In this document: positions 27,226-35,661 of the stretch, piece after piece
How positions within the stretch are numbered: the first letter of the stretch is position 1
Layout: the number at the start of each line of letters is the position of its first letter
NCBI GenBank assembly: GCA_017558205.1
Contig: JAFYWD010000085.1
Location: 1-56,215, forward strand
DNA: 56,215 nt
Direction of reading: 5' to 3'
Origin: Lachnospiraceae bacterium
GTDB lineage: Bacteria > Bacillota > Clostridia > Lachnospirales > Lachnospiraceae
Notes under the pieces: generated by a model
Seen by the model: only the letters and a program-made list of their open reading frames with translations
Told to the model about the DNA's origin: nothing
Database searches by the model: none
Translations under genes and position numbers: made by a program

Positions 27226-27489
27226 CTAAACTATGGAAGCACTAAATTTCTGTTTTGCTTCTTCTATCTTTTTATCTTCTGCCGCAGGTGTAGGATAATA
27301 TCCTGCACTGTGCATATCATCAAAAATACATTTTTGAATATCATGCTCTTCTCTTAAAATTTTCATCATTGTCTGACGTAAGGCTTCATGACTACATTCA
27401 TTTGCTGCCATATTAAATTGATTGGTACTTGCCTTCTGGGCGGATAAGGCATCTCCGTAGATTTCTTTTTCTGTATAAATTCCTGACAT
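27226..27489 (-). CDS. CotF-type spore coat protein
   Basis: 87 residues from the second ATG (27489), which has AGGAGG 7 nt upstream; the first ATG, at 27495, is only 1 nt from that site. Helical, ferritin-like half: YGDALSAQKASTNQFNMAANECSHEALRQT, in pieces ALSAQKASTNQFN and ECSHEALRQTMMKIL, matches coat F proteins, ending with a short GYYPTPA turn. Probably located in the coat of the spore. It is 11 nt after a smaller relative on the same strand. Confidence 0.82.
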   Translation of the reverse strand: MSGIYTEKEIYGDALSAQKASTNQFNMAANECSHEALRQTMMKILREEHDIQKCIFDDMHSAGYYPTPAAEDKKIEEAKQKFSASIV

Positions 27490-27500
27490 AGCCATTCCTC

Positions 27501-27686
27501 CTATGATAATTTAGAGTATAATTCATTAAAATGTCCCTGATGCTTGTTTGCAATACTTTCCAACTGACTTTTAAGCTCCGGTTTTTCTGCCTGAGATGCC
27601 AGCATTTTGAATTTTTTTACTAATAATTCTTCTGAAGACAACAAATCCTTTAAAGTACTTAACTCTTTTTCCGTTAATACTGTCAT
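27501..27686 (-). CDS. Small coat-associated helical protein (CotF-like partner)
   Basis: 61 residues, a single antiparallel helix pair: LTEKELSTLKDLLSSEELLVKK and PELKSQLESIANKHQGHFNEL. The H-x2-H-like KHQGHF pattern resembles ferritin-like coat proteins. AGGAGGT lies upstream of the ATG. In Clostridia such a short gene often precedes a CotF gene, and together they would give one four-helix unit (inference). Confidence 0.75.
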   Translation of the reverse strand: MTVLTEKELSTLKDLLSSEELLVKKFKMLASQAEKPELKSQLESIANKHQGHFNELYSKLS

Positions 27687-27740
27687 TATGATTACCTCCT
27701 TTTTCTACAGGACTTTTTCGTTCCTGATATCATTAGTATA

Positions 27741-27771
27741 AAAAAAGAGAGGAATGTTTATTCCTCTCTTT
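27741..27771 (-). terminator. Terminator of ilvE
   Basis: AAAGAGAGGAAT (27744-27755) and ATTCCTCTCTTT (27760-27771) form a perfect 12-bp stem with a 4-nt loop; a T-run follows on the minus strand. Confidence 0.88.
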
Positions 27772-27884
27772 GCGTTTTCTTTCTTCCTATTCTATCCAGT
27801 TAAATTTTATACAATAAAAATATTAATCTTCTTATGCCGTAATGTAAAAACCTTCAATGTTTCTTTTCTGCCATTTGGGCCTCT

Positions 27885-28955
27885 TTACTTAACTTCTACA
27901 ACCCAGCCTTCCGGTCCTTCAATTTTTCCCAACTGAATACCGGTAATGGTATCGTACAATCTCTGACTCAGTTCTCCGATTCCGCCATCACCAATGGTTA
28001 CATCCGTATCTCCTTCTCTCAAGTGACCTACCGGTGAAATAACAGCCGCAGTGCCTGTTCCCCAAACTTCTTCCAGGCTTCCGTCAGTAGCTGCCTTAAA
28101 TAACTCCTCTGCTGAAATTCTTCTTTCTTCTACCTCATATCCCCACTGCTTACAAAGCTCTATACAGCTTTTTCTGGTAACACCGGGTAAAATACTTCCA
28201 TTTAACATAGGTGTTAATACTTTTCCATTGATTTTGAAGAAAATATTCATTGCACCTACTTCTTCAATATATTTTCTTTCTACACCGTCCAGCCATAATA
28301 CCTGGGAATAACCGGCATCATGAGCCTTTACCTGTGCTTTCAGGCTGGCCACATAATTGGCGCCTGCTTTTGCTTCTCCCAGTCCGCCTCTTACTGCTCT
28401 TACATATTCATCTTCAATCCAGATTTTTACAGGATTCAATCCTTCCGGATAATAAGCTCCTACCGGTGACAGAATAATAATAAACTTATAAGTATTGGAT
28501 GGTCTTACTCCCAGGAAAGGGTCTGTCGCAATAATAAAGGGTCTGATGTATAAAGAGGTTCCCGGTTTTGTAGGTATCCAAGCTTCCTCTGTTTTTACAA
28601 TCGCCTTTAATGCCTGCATAAAATCTTCTGCAGGAATCTTTGGAATACAAATTCTTTCGTTAGTATTATTAGCTCGTTCAATATTCTGATCGGGACGGAA
28701 TAATAAAGTTCTTCCATCTTCTGATTTATACGCCTTTAAGCCTTCAAACATTTCCTGTCCGTAATGAAATACCATAGCCGAAGGGTAAAGTTCAATGGGA
28801 GCATAGGGAACAATTCTGGGATCATACCAGCCTTTTCCTTCCTCATAGTCCATAATAAACATATGATCTGTAAAAATAGTTCCAAATGTCAGTGGATTAT
28901 CCGGCCCCGGAATGGGTTTCGGATTTGTTGTTTTTTCGTACCTGATTTCTAACAT
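27885..28955 (-). CDS. ilvE: Branched-chain amino-acid aminotransferase
   Basis: 356 residues, PLP enzyme of fold type IV that moves the amino group between glutamate and the keto acids of Leu, Ile and Val. Seen: FHYGQEMFEGLKAYK, RPDQNIERANNTNERI, LYIRPFIIATDPFLGVRP, the PLP lysine in ERKYIEEVGAMNIFF, LNGSILPGVTRKSCIEL and VWGTGTAAVISPVG. The longer 350-residue BCAT type. Transcribed alone from a promoter at 29027-29055; no T-box is seen upstream. Confidence 0.96.
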   Translation of the reverse strand: MLEIRYEKTTNPKPIPGPDNPLTFGTIFTDHMFIMDYEEGKGWYDPRIVPYAPIELYPSAMVFHYGQEMFEGLKAYKSEDGRTLLFRPDQNIERANNTNERICIPKIPAEDFMQALKAIVKTEEAWIPTKPGTSLYIRPFIIATDPFLGVRPSNTYKFIIILSPVGAYYPEGLNPVKIWIEDEYVRAVRGGLGEAKAGANYVASLKAQVKAHDAGYSQVLWLDGVERKYIEEVGAMNIFFKINGKVLTPMLNGSILPGVTRKSCIELCKQWGYEVEERRISAEELFKAATDGSLEEVWGTGTAAVISPVGHLREGDTDVTIGDGGIGELSQRLYDTITGIQLGKIEGPEGWVVEVK

Positions 28956-29026
28956 TATCTTAGCTCCTTATCCATATTTTATCCGTTAACCAAACTTCTA
29001 AAATTTGCCACGGATTGTCCTATTAC

Positions 29027-29055
29027 ATTATTCTCCTAAATAATGAAAAAGTCAA
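29027..29055 (-). promoter_or_regulatory. Promoter of ilvE with overlapping palindrome
   Basis: On the minus strand TTGACT (29055-29050), 17-nt spacer, AATAAT (29032-29027). The -35 is one arm of the palindrome AGTCAACTATTGACT (29050-29064), so the divergent region has two outward TTGACT boxes. Confidence 0.6.
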
Positions 29056-29085
29056 CTATTGACTGAAACTTACCACCCTTTTTTC

Positions 29086-29114
29086 TTTACTTTTTAACCA
29101 AACTATGCTATGCT
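29086..29114 (+). promoter_or_regulatory. Promoter of the cold-shock gene
   Basis: TTTACT (29086-29091), 17-nt spacer, TATGCT (29109-29114). The leader before the ATG would be about 40 nt, short for a csp gene. Confidence 0.55.
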
Positions 29115-29161
29115 ATTTTTGTTGTAACTACAACAGATTATTTTTTTGGAGGACTTTTGCA

Positions 29162-29362
29162 ATGAACAAAGGTACAGTAAAATGGTTCAATAACCAAAAA
29201 GGCTACGGCTTTATCTCTGACGAAGAAGGAAACGACGTATTTGTACACTTTACCGGTCTTGTAATGGAAGGATACAAATCCTTAGAAGAAGGTGCAGCAG
29301 TAGAATTCGAAGTTGTTAACGGAGAAAAAGGACCTCAGGCAGTTAACGTAGTAAAATTATAA
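29162..29362 (+). CDS. Cold-shock protein (CspA family)
   Basis: 66 residues, a single OB-fold cold-shock domain that binds single-stranded RNA/DNA and melts RNA structure. Both RNA-binding motifs are present: KGYGFI (RNP1) and VFVHF (RNP2), after [10 protein letters not shown]. The ATG at 29162 follows GGAGG by 9 nt; an upstream in-frame start at 29105 would lie in the promoter and is not used. The stop is 175 nt from the terminator, leaving a long 3' untranslated part or small RNA. Confidence 0.97.
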   Translation: MNKGTVKWFNNQKGYGFISDEEGNDVFVHFTGLVMEGYKSLEEGAAVEFEVVNGEKGPQAVNVVKL

Positions 29363-29536
29363 GATTTTTTGATATCGTTAAGTCTTTTCATTGATTTGAA
29401 ACTACTTATCAGTAGCTGATTCTTATAATTAGCCTCTTAATCATTAATACGATGTGCCTTTTCAATATAAATAACTAGAAACACCAAAGATCTTTTTGTT
29501 TTAATGAATTTGCAAGCAGTTTAATGTATTAACACC

Positions 29537-29592
29537 AAAGAGGCTGTTACATTAGGATATTTCGGTATCCCTATGTAACAGCCTCTTTTTTG
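29537..29592 (+). terminator. Strong terminator after csp
   Basis: AAAGAGGCTGTTACAT (29537-29552) pairs perfectly with ATGTAACAGCCTCTTT (29573-29588) and the stem continues inside (AGGATA/TATCC). T-run on the plus strand. The region 29363-29536 shows no ORF. Confidence 0.88.
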
Positions 29593-29610
29593 TGTCGATA
29601 ATTTATTTCT

Positions 29611-30381
29611 TTATTTCCATTGGCAGATTTTTTCAAATTCCAGATTTCCTCCGAATAGATCCAGTGCACTTCCTACCGTAAAATCCACCTTATTCTTTCC
29701 CAGTGCCTTTAATTCCTCCAGATCTTCGTAAGAATGAATACCTCCGGCATAAGTCATGGGAAGCTTTCCCCAGCTGCCCAGTAGCGCTGCTACTTCCTGT
29801 TCAATTCCCTTAGCTTTTCCCTCTACATCTACGGCATGAATCAAAAATTCTTCACAAAAACCGGAAAAATAATCCAAGCTCTTCTCTTCCAGTATCACAT
29901 TCGTATATTTTTGCCATCTATCAGTAACGATATAATACTTCCCATCCCTTTTACGACAGCTTAAATCAAGTACTAAATTCTCTTTTCCGATCTCTTTTAC
30001 CAACAATTCTAAATTTTTATAATGAATCTCCCCTCCTTGAAATACATAGGAGGTAACTATCACTTTCCCGGCTCCCTGTTCTAAAAAATAAGCTGCATTT
30101 TCTGCCGTAATTCCGCCTCCAATCTGCAAGCCTTTGGGATACGCCTCTAACGCCTTAACAGCCTGGTTCCTGGTAGCCTCATAATATGGGCTGGTAACAG
30201 GATTTAACAAAATAATATGCCCACCCTCAAGATTTTCTTTTTGATATAATTTGGCAAAAAAAGTGCTGTCCTGTGAAGATACAAAATTTTCCCTGGCCTG
30301 ATCTCCCAGATCCTGTAAACTTCCTCCCACAATCTGTTTTACCTTTCCATTATGAATATCAATACAAGGTCGAAATCTCAT
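29611..30381 (-). CDS. hisA: Eukaryotic-type HisA (ProFAR isomerase)
   Basis: 256 residues, TIM barrel; fourth step of histidine synthesis (ProFAR to PRFAR). The sequence follows the fungal/plant His6 type rather than usual bacterial HisA: CIDIHNGKVKQIVGG at 6-20, NFVSSQDSTFFAKLY, LQIGGGI, KVIVTSYVFQGG, LDLSCRKRDGKYYIVTDRWQ, EFLIHAVDVEGKAKGI, TYAGGIHSYEDL and VGSALDLFGGNL all line up with yeast HIS6 as I remember it. It is not in a his operon. Histidine synthesis is the expected role since the catalytic Asp residues are kept. Confidence 0.85.
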   Translation of the reverse strand: MRFRPCIDIHNGKVKQIVGGSLQDLGDQARENFVSSQDSTFFAKLYQKENLEGGHIILLNPVTSPYYEATRNQAVKALEAYPKGLQIGGGITAENAAYFLEQGAGKVIVTSYVFQGGEIHYKNLELLVKEIGKENLVLDLSCRKRDGKYYIVTDRWQKYTNVILEEKSLDYFSGFCEEFLIHAVDVEGKAKGIEQEVAALLGSWGKLPMTYAGGIHSYEDLEELKALGKNKVDFTVGSALDLFGGNLEFEKICQWK

Positions 30382-30507
30382 GTAATTTAATTCCCTTCTT
30401 TTTGTATAAAAATATTATTTTTTCTCCATACTAACATCAGAACAATTATACGTTCAAGAAAATAGAAATTCAATGAAAGAATCACGATTCTTTAGAATGG
30501 AGGAAAA

Positions 30508-30930
30508 ATGAAAAATTTTGCAAATGTTATGGCAGTCCTGATTCTTATTCTCGCTATGGGGCTTATGGTTGGCTGCGGCTGCGGAACTACTACTGATATG
30601 TCCACCCAGGATATGGTGGACCAGCCTCCTGCCGAGACAATTCCTGCGGTAGAAGAAACAGTGGTTCCCGACACCTCTCTTCCTGATGTTATTGAAGGTA
30701 CCCAGCCCTCTGCCACTCCCGAAGCAGGTCATCGCTATGACGAAAACGGAAATCTGGTGGACGATGCCGGTAATATTATTGAGGATGCCGGTAATGCTGT
30801 TGGAAATGTAATGGATGATGCCGGTAACATCATTGAGGATGCCGGTAATGCCGTTGGAGATGCCATGGATAATGCAGATGAACCGGCTTCTGATACAACA
30901 GATGGAAAAACCAATGGTTCTTCCCGTTAA
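30508..30930 (+). CDS. Small secreted lipoprotein with tandem repeats
   Basis: 140 residues. Signal peptide MKNFANVMAVLILILAMGL and lipobox LMVGC (Cys 23). Then a Pro/Thr/Glu-rich linker and, from about residue 83, a tandem unit DDAGNIIEDAGNAVG repeated twice, plus a third partial copy. Highly acidic. The DNA repeats are near exact, which suggests recent duplication or slippage. GGAGG precedes the ATG. No domain is known to me; surface-exposed spacer or stress-type lipoprotein is a guess. Monocistronic with a terminator right after. Confidence 0.75.
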   Translation: MKNFANVMAVLILILAMGLMVGCGCGTTTDMSTQDMVDQPPAETIPAVEETVVPDTSLPDVIEGTQPSATPEAGHRYDENGNLVDDAGNIIEDAGNAVGNVMDDAGNIIEDAGNAVGDAMDNADEPASDTTDGKTNGSSR

Positions 30931-30960
30931 CTGCCTGTGTATTCCTTACAAAAACAATAA

Positions 30961-30995
30961 CAAGAAAGAATACGTTTTTTACGTATTCTTTCTTG
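30961..30995. terminator. Bidirectional terminator lipoprotein / fbp
   Basis: CAAGAAAGAATACGT (30961-30975) and ACGTATTCTTTCTTG (30981-30995): perfect 15-bp stem with a 5-nt loop between convergent genes. Confidence 0.85.
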
Positions 30996-31005
30996 TTATC
31001 TTTCT

Positions 31006-32970
31006 TTAAACTCCGGTTTCTACAATAATACCATCCTGATATGCCTGTAAAAGATTTTCCAACTGACGAATACTTTCCTTGATTTCAAGACCAATATCAG
31101 TATCTGCCACATTAAGACGCTCCGTAGAAGTTTCTACTTTAATAAAATCTGAAATAATATCACTTTCATTTAATACTGCTTCTTCCTTAGAGCAAAACGG
31201 ATTATGGGCCACCAGATACATACCATGGGAATTTGCCACCAAAGTATAGCCGGCAATTCCTGTTTTTCCCTGATAAGCCTTAGAAAATCCACCATCAATA
31301 ACCAGCAGCTTTCCGCCACATTTAATAGGTGTTTCTCCCTTCTTTTGCTCCACCGGAACATGACCATTAATAATATGGGAGGTTTCCTCGTTTAATCCAA
31401 ATTCCTTTAAAATTTTATTGACAGTATCTTCCTGATCATAGAGACGGTAATAATCATTTTTTACTTCCTTATGAGGTTCCTTTTCTGCAATAAAGTATCT
31501 CTCAAAAGTAGCCATCTTATCCTTACCAAATACCGGAGAATTGGGACCAGCCCAAATATACCATAAAATATCCTGTCCCTTCTGTTTTTCCTGCTTATCC
31601 TTGGCATAATATCCTTTTCTTGCATAATTATCCAGGACATCATATAAGTCACGTCCCTGGTAATATTCACCGTAAATATTTACTTTTTTAAAATTTCCAT
31701 TTTCGTCCATAGGCACACAGCCATGATATAACAAATTAGAATTATGGATTTTATAAAGACCGCCTTTGGAAAACAACAGTCTTACATGCTTTTGCAGCTT
31801 TTCGCTTTTTAAAAATGCTACCTGCAAACGCTCCATAACGTGTTCCTCTTCCGGTGTTAATTTATAGGGACAGGAATAGTCCATGGTCGGAAAATCCATA
31901 TCCTTCATAGCATATTCCACACCGTCTATCATTACTGTTTTCTTCTCCGGATTAATCTTGTCCAGTAAAAGACGATCTTCCATTTCAAATTCCGGGCAAC
32001 GATGAATCACCTGTCCCTCCAGCTTAAACTGGAGTATGGAAATGGCCTTATGCATCTTCATATCAAGCTCTAAATCCTTGGTATTATAATCGGTATTATA
32101 TTTAATATTAAATACGGAACAGTCTGTATCCTTATAGGTTTCCAGGGCGAAGGTGGCAAGCGGGATCAGATTAATTCCGTAGCCTTCCTCTATGGTATCT
32201 AAAATTCCGTATCTGGCTGCCATTCTGATAACATTGGCAATACAGGCCATATGGCCACTGGCTGCTCCCATCCATACGATATCATGATTTCCCCACTGAA
32301 TATCAACAGAATGATATTCACTTAAGGTATCCATAATTTCATCCGGACCGGGACCTCTGTCATAAATATCCCCCACAATATGAAGATGATCTATTACCAG
32401 TCTCTGAATCAGCAGGCTTAGAGCCTTAATAAAATCCGGCGCCCTGTCTATTCTGATAATGGTATTGATAATTTCATTATAGTAGGCCTCTTTATTTTGT
32501 ACCTCTTCCTTCTCGGTAATCATTTCTTCTATAATATAAGCAAAATCCTTGGGCAAAGCCTTTCTCACCTTAGATCTTGTATATTTGGAAGCCACTCTTT
32601 TTGTCATCTGTACCAGACGGTGAAGGGTAATCTTATACCAGTCTTCAATATTATCCTCCTGCTGCAATACCACATCCAGCTTTTCTTCCGGATAATAGAT
32701 TAAGGTGGCAAGACTTCTTTTATCCTTGAGACTGAGAGTATTCCCAAATTCCTCATCTATTTTTCTTCTTACTGAGCCGGAACCATTCTTTAATACATGG
32801 TTAAACTGCTCTGCTTCTCCATGAATATCTGTTAAGAAATGCTCTGTTCCCTTAGGAAGATTCAGGATTGCCTGCAGGTTGATAATTTCCGTAGCTGCTG
32901 ATGCAATGGTGGGAAATTGTTTTGACAAGCTTTTTAAATATACTAATTCACTTGTATCAGGTTTCTTCAT
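31006..32970 (-). CDS. fbp: Fructose-1,6-bisphosphatase, class III
   Basis: 654 residues, gluconeogenic phosphatase of the calcineurin-like type found in Firmicutes. Seen: LTDIHGEAEQF (about 43-53), VGDIYDRGPGPDEIMD, WGNHDIVWMGAASGH (the GNHD metal motif), and HIINGHVPVEQKKGETPIKCGGKLLVIDGGFSKAYQ in pieces NGHVP and DGGFSKAYQ near the C-terminus. Full length. It starts 26 nt after dapB, so it is probably read through from the lysine-riboswitch promoter as well as any own start. Bidirectional terminator follows. Confidence 0.96.
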   Translation of the reverse strand: MKKPDTSELVYLKSLSKQFPTIASAATEIINLQAILNLPKGTEHFLTDIHGEAEQFNHVLKNGSGSVRRKIDEEFGNTLSLKDKRSLATLIYYPEEKLDVVLQQEDNIEDWYKITLHRLVQMTKRVASKYTRSKVRKALPKDFAYIIEEMITEKEEVQNKEAYYNEIINTIIRIDRAPDFIKALSLLIQRLVIDHLHIVGDIYDRGPGPDEIMDTLSEYHSVDIQWGNHDIVWMGAASGHMACIANVIRMAARYGILDTIEEGYGINLIPLATFALETYKDTDCSVFNIKYNTDYNTKDLELDMKMHKAISILQFKLEGQVIHRCPEFEMEDRLLLDKINPEKKTVMIDGVEYAMKDMDFPTMDYSCPYKLTPEEEHVMERLQVAFLKSEKLQKHVRLLFSKGGLYKIHNSNLLYHGCVPMDENGNFKKVNIYGEYYQGRDLYDVLDNYARKGYYAKDKQEKQKGQDILWYIWAGPNSPVFGKDKMATFERYFIAEKEPHKEVKNDYYRLYDQEDTVNKILKEFGLNEETSHIINGHVPVEQKKGETPIKCGGKLLVIDGGFSKAYQGKTGIAGYTLVANSHGMYLVAHNPFCSKEEAVLNESDIISDFIKVETSTERLNVADTDIGLEIKESIRQLENLLQAYQDGIIVETGV

Positions 32971-32996
32971 ACTTATCCTCTTTTATTTTCTCTCGT

Positions 32997-33755
32997 TTAT
33001 CGGGAAATCACATGACTCATATCATAAAGACCTGCCGGCTGTCCTGCCAGAAATCTTGCAGCCTGAACAGCTCCCTTTCCAAATACTGCCTTAGAATAGG
33101 CTGTATGGGAAAAGGTAATTACTTCATCTGTTCCTGCAAAAATCACATCATGGTCACCAACAATGGTCCCTCCTCTGACTGCCATAATTCCCATCTCTTT
33201 TTTGCTTCTTTTTTCTCTTTTGCTGCTTCTGTCATAAATATATTCATATTCATTATTAAACTCTTCATTAATAGAGTCTGCTAATGCCAAGGCTGTTCCA
33301 CTGGGAGCATCTACCTTAAGATTATGGTGCTTCTCCACAATTTCAATGTCAAAGCCTGCAGGAGCCAGCACTGCAGCAGCTTCCTTTAACAGCTTCAACA
33401 ACGTATTAATGCCTAGTGACATATTGGCAGATTTTAATATTGCCACCTGCCTGGATGCTTCTTTTACCTTATTCAGGGTTTCCTCTGAAAGACCGGTAGT
33501 ACAAAGTACACAGGGAAGCTTCTTTTGAACGCAATAATCAAGTAATCCGTCAGCGGCAGAAGCAGAGGCAAAATCAATAATGACATCTGCCTCTATATCA
33601 CACTGCTCTATTGTTGAAAATACGGGAAAGGGATTGACAATCCCCTGGTAAGGATCAATTCCAGCTACCAGTGATAAATCCTCCTCGTCACGTATCAGCC
33701 CGGCTATTACCTGCCCCATTTTACCGTTACATCCATGCATAATTATCTTTATCAT
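32997..33755 (-). CDS. dapB: 4-hydroxy-tetrahydrodipicolinate reductase
   Basis: 252 residues, second enzyme of the lysine/diaminopimelate branch, reducing HTPA to tetrahydrodipicolinate with NAD(P)H. Seen: nucleotide loop IMHGCNGKMGQVI (residues 4-16), CTTGLSE, SANMSLGINTLLKL, EKHHNLKVDAPSGTAL (catalytic His and Lys) and AVRGGTIVGDHDVIFAG. Normal length. It lies 12 nt after dapA, in one transcript under the lysine riboswitch. The product also feeds dipicolinate for spores. Confidence 0.97.
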   Translation of the reverse strand: MIKIIMHGCNGKMGQVIAGLIRDEEDLSLVAGIDPYQGIVNPFPVFSTIEQCDIEADVIIDFASASAADGLLDYCVQKKLPCVLCTTGLSEETLNKVKEASRQVAILKSANMSLGINTLLKLLKEAAAVLAPAGFDIEIVEKHHNLKVDAPSGTALALADSINEEFNNEYEYIYDRSSKREKRSKKEMGIMAVRGGTIVGDHDVIFAGTDEVITFSHTAYSKAVFGKGAVQAARFLAGQPAGLYDMSHVISR

Positions 33756-33767
33756 AAGTAATTTCTC

Positions 33768-34655
33768 CTACAGAACTCCAAAATCTTTCATTGCTTTCTC
33801 TAATTTTTTTGCATTGGCCTCTTCCATTTCTGTCAAAGGTCTTCTTAAAATACCGGTATCCAGTCCTAAAAGCTCCATTCCCTTTTTCACCGGAATAGGA
33901 TTTACTTCACAGAAAAGAGCATCAATTAAAGGAAGGGCATCTAGCTGAATCTTGCGGCTTCCTTCCACATCTCCTTCAAAAAACCTGGCACAAAGATCGT
34001 GGGTCTGCTTCGGTGCCACATTGGATAATACGGAAATAACACCTATACCTCCTAATGCAAGAAGAGGAAGAATCTGATCATCATTTCCTGAATATAAATC
34101 TACTTTCCCCTTGGACAACGCCATCAACTCTGCCACCTGGGAAATATTACCTGTAGCATCCTTTACTCCTACAATATTTTCTACCTCATTACAAAGACGT
34201 ACTACTGTTTCCGGAAGAATATTTACTCCACCTGTTCTTCCCGGAATATTATACAGAATAATAGGTACCTTTACCGCATCAGCTATTATCTTAAAATGTT
34301 CATAAAGCCCTTTTTGAGTAGCTTTATTATAATAGGGAGTTACTACTAAAAGTCCGTCTACACCGGCCTTCTCCGCCTCTACGGATAAATATACCGCTGT
34401 ATCAGTGCAGTTGGAACCGGTTCCTGCCACTACGGGGATTCTTTTATTTACTACTTTTACACAATGACGAATCACATCAAGATGCTCCTCATGAGTCAAG
34501 GTAGAGGCTTCTCCTGTTGTTCCGCAAACAATAATTGCATCGGTACCCCCTGCAATCTGATTCTCAATCTGCTTCGTAAATAAATCGTAATCTACCTCTT
34601 TGTTTTCCTTAAAAGGAGTAGTAATTGCTACTCCTGCTCCTTTAAAAATTGCCAT
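33768..34655 (-). CDS. dapA: 4-hydroxy-tetrahydrodipicolinate synthase
   Basis: 295 residues, (beta/alpha)8 lyase joining pyruvate and aspartate semialdehyde, first step of the lysine/DAP branch. Seen: GTTGEASTL (pyruvate pocket Thr-Thr, about 45-53), VAGTGSNCT, VTPYYNKATQKG (active-site Tyr), IILYNIPGRTG, the Schiff-base lysine in GVKDATG, and SGNDDQILPLLALGG. First gene after the lysine riboswitch, so lysine should shut it off. A GGAGG site precedes the ATG. Confidence 0.97.
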   Translation of the reverse strand: MAIFKGAGVAITTPFKENKEVDYDLFTKQIENQIAGGTDAIIVCGTTGEASTLTHEEHLDVIRHCVKVVNKRIPVVAGTGSNCTDTAVYLSVEAEKAGVDGLLVVTPYYNKATQKGLYEHFKIIADAVKVPIILYNIPGRTGGVNILPETVVRLCNEVENIVGVKDATGNISQVAELMALSKGKVDLYSGNDDQILPLLALGGIGVISVLSNVAPKQTHDLCARFFEGDVEGSRKIQLDALPLIDALFCEVNPIPVKKGMELLGLDTGILRRPLTEMEEANAKKLEKAMKDFGVL

Positions 34656-34694
34656 AATACATCCTCCTAAAAAATAATTATAAAGACCATACGA

Positions 34695-34720
34695 TAAAAA
34701 ACCGACCCAATGGGCCGGTT
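34695..34720 (-). terminator. Riboswitch-controlled terminator before dapA
   Basis: On the minus strand AACCGGCCC (34720-34712) pairs with GGGTCGGTT (34708-34700), one wobble, 3-nt loop, followed by Ts. It lies between the aptamer and dapA and would form when lysine is bound. Confidence 0.88.
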
Positions 34721-34747
34721 TCGTAATATCATAAAAAACGTATGCTT

Positions 34748-34940
34748 ACGATAGCTCCCCATCTTTCATAGCTCATCACCTTTAAATGAGTTTTAAGATG
34801 ACAGTCATGTGATTCTTCATCCCATGCCCAAGATTTGGCTGTCAGTGACCTCCTCTTTCGGCGCTCTTCCCTTTCCCTTTTCTTCCTCTGTGCCTGCCAC
34901 ATCCAAAAAGATACTGATTAATCGCGCGACCTCTATCTTC
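34748..34940 (-). ncRNA. Lysine riboswitch (L-box)
   Basis: The minus strand shows the conserved core: GATAGAGGTCGCG at the 5' end (34938-34926), AGTA, a GCCGAAAGAGGAGGTC segment, GTCACTGACAG, TTGGGCATGGGA, and GGGGAGCTATC at the 3' end (34760-34750). P1 pairs GATAG with CTATC. Lysine binding closes P1 and favours the terminator at 34695-34720. It controls dapA-dapB and probably fbp. Confidence 0.92.
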
Positions 34941-34969
34941 TATATCAGACTCTCGTCTTATTTAGCCTT

Positions 34970-34998
34970 ATAATAGCACTGCCTAACTGCTCTGTCAA
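34970..34998 (-). promoter_or_regulatory. Promoter of the lysine-riboswitch operon
   Basis: On the minus strand TTGACA (34998-34993), 17-nt spacer, TATTAT (34975-34970), about 25 nt before the aptamer core. Confidence 0.82.
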
Positions 34999-35016
34999 CT
35001 TTTTCTGTTTCGTCTG

Positions 35017-35661
35017 TTACATTACCTGTAATTCCTCGTCAATTAAATCCAGCTTATTTACGGATACCTCATAAGCCACTCTTTTTTCTGCTGTTTCCTC
35101 TGACAGCTTTTTCATATATTCCCTGCTTTGGATTCTTCCCCATACCGCACACCGGGTGCCTACCTCAAAGCTGCTGGCAAATCTGGCGTTACGTCCCCAG
35201 CAGATACAGGGTATGTAATCAGATTTTCCGTAGGGGCGGTTGACTGCAATTAAAAGATCTGCAATCTCTCTTCCTAAAGGTGTTTTTCTGTAAATAGGCT
35301 CCTTACAAATATAGCCGTCTAAATAAATCTGGTTACTTTTCGCACTTTCTCCCAGCTCATCAATAATCTGTACCTCTCTGGCAAACACTGAAAGAATTAA
35401 ACGGTTCTTTTTTTCCTCATGGCGGTTATAGGATCTGAACTGTCCCGTTACCATAATCATGACTCCCCTGTAATCAGCAGTTACATCCATCAATCGTTCG
35501 GATACCATCAAAGGAATCAGGTCAGTAGAATCACTGAGACGTGAAACCTCCACATCCACCATATAAAAGCCTTCTCCAAAAATCTCATGACTATAGGTAA
35601 AGCCTCCGGCGATGGTTCCCATTATTACCACCTGATTATTCTCCATTGTCTTATCTGTCAT
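35017..35661 (-). CDS. Single-stranded DNA-binding-like protein with two OB folds
   Basis: 214 residues. Two SSB-type OB folds in tandem: one at about 8-100 (NQVVIMGTIAGGFTYSHE ... MIMVTGQFRSY) and one at about 108-205 (NQIYLDGYICKEPIYRKTPLGREIADLLIAV ... SDYIPCICWGRNARF, CAVWGRIQSREY). The second has the typical SSB pattern ending in a Trp-rich strand. There is no acidic SSB C-terminal tail, so it is not the main replication SSB. GGGAG precedes ATG at 35661. It could act at conjugation, primosome or RNA level; the target is unknown. Confidence 0.78.
   Translation of the reverse strand: MTDKTMENNQVVIMGTIAGGFTYSHEIFGEGFYMVDVEVSRLSDSTDLIPLMVSERLMDVTADYRGVMIMVTGQFRSYNRHEEKKNRLILSVFAREVQIIDELGESAKSNQIYLDGYICKEPIYRKTPLGREIADLLIAVNRPYGKSDYIPCICWGRNARFASSFEVGTRCAVWGRIQSREYMKKLSEETAEKRVAYEVSVNKLDLIDEELQVM

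Noticed and set aside
29105-29161. Upstream in-frame start for the cold-shock protein
   Set aside because: It falls on the -10 of the promoter; the CspA fold starts at 29162 with its own ribosome site.
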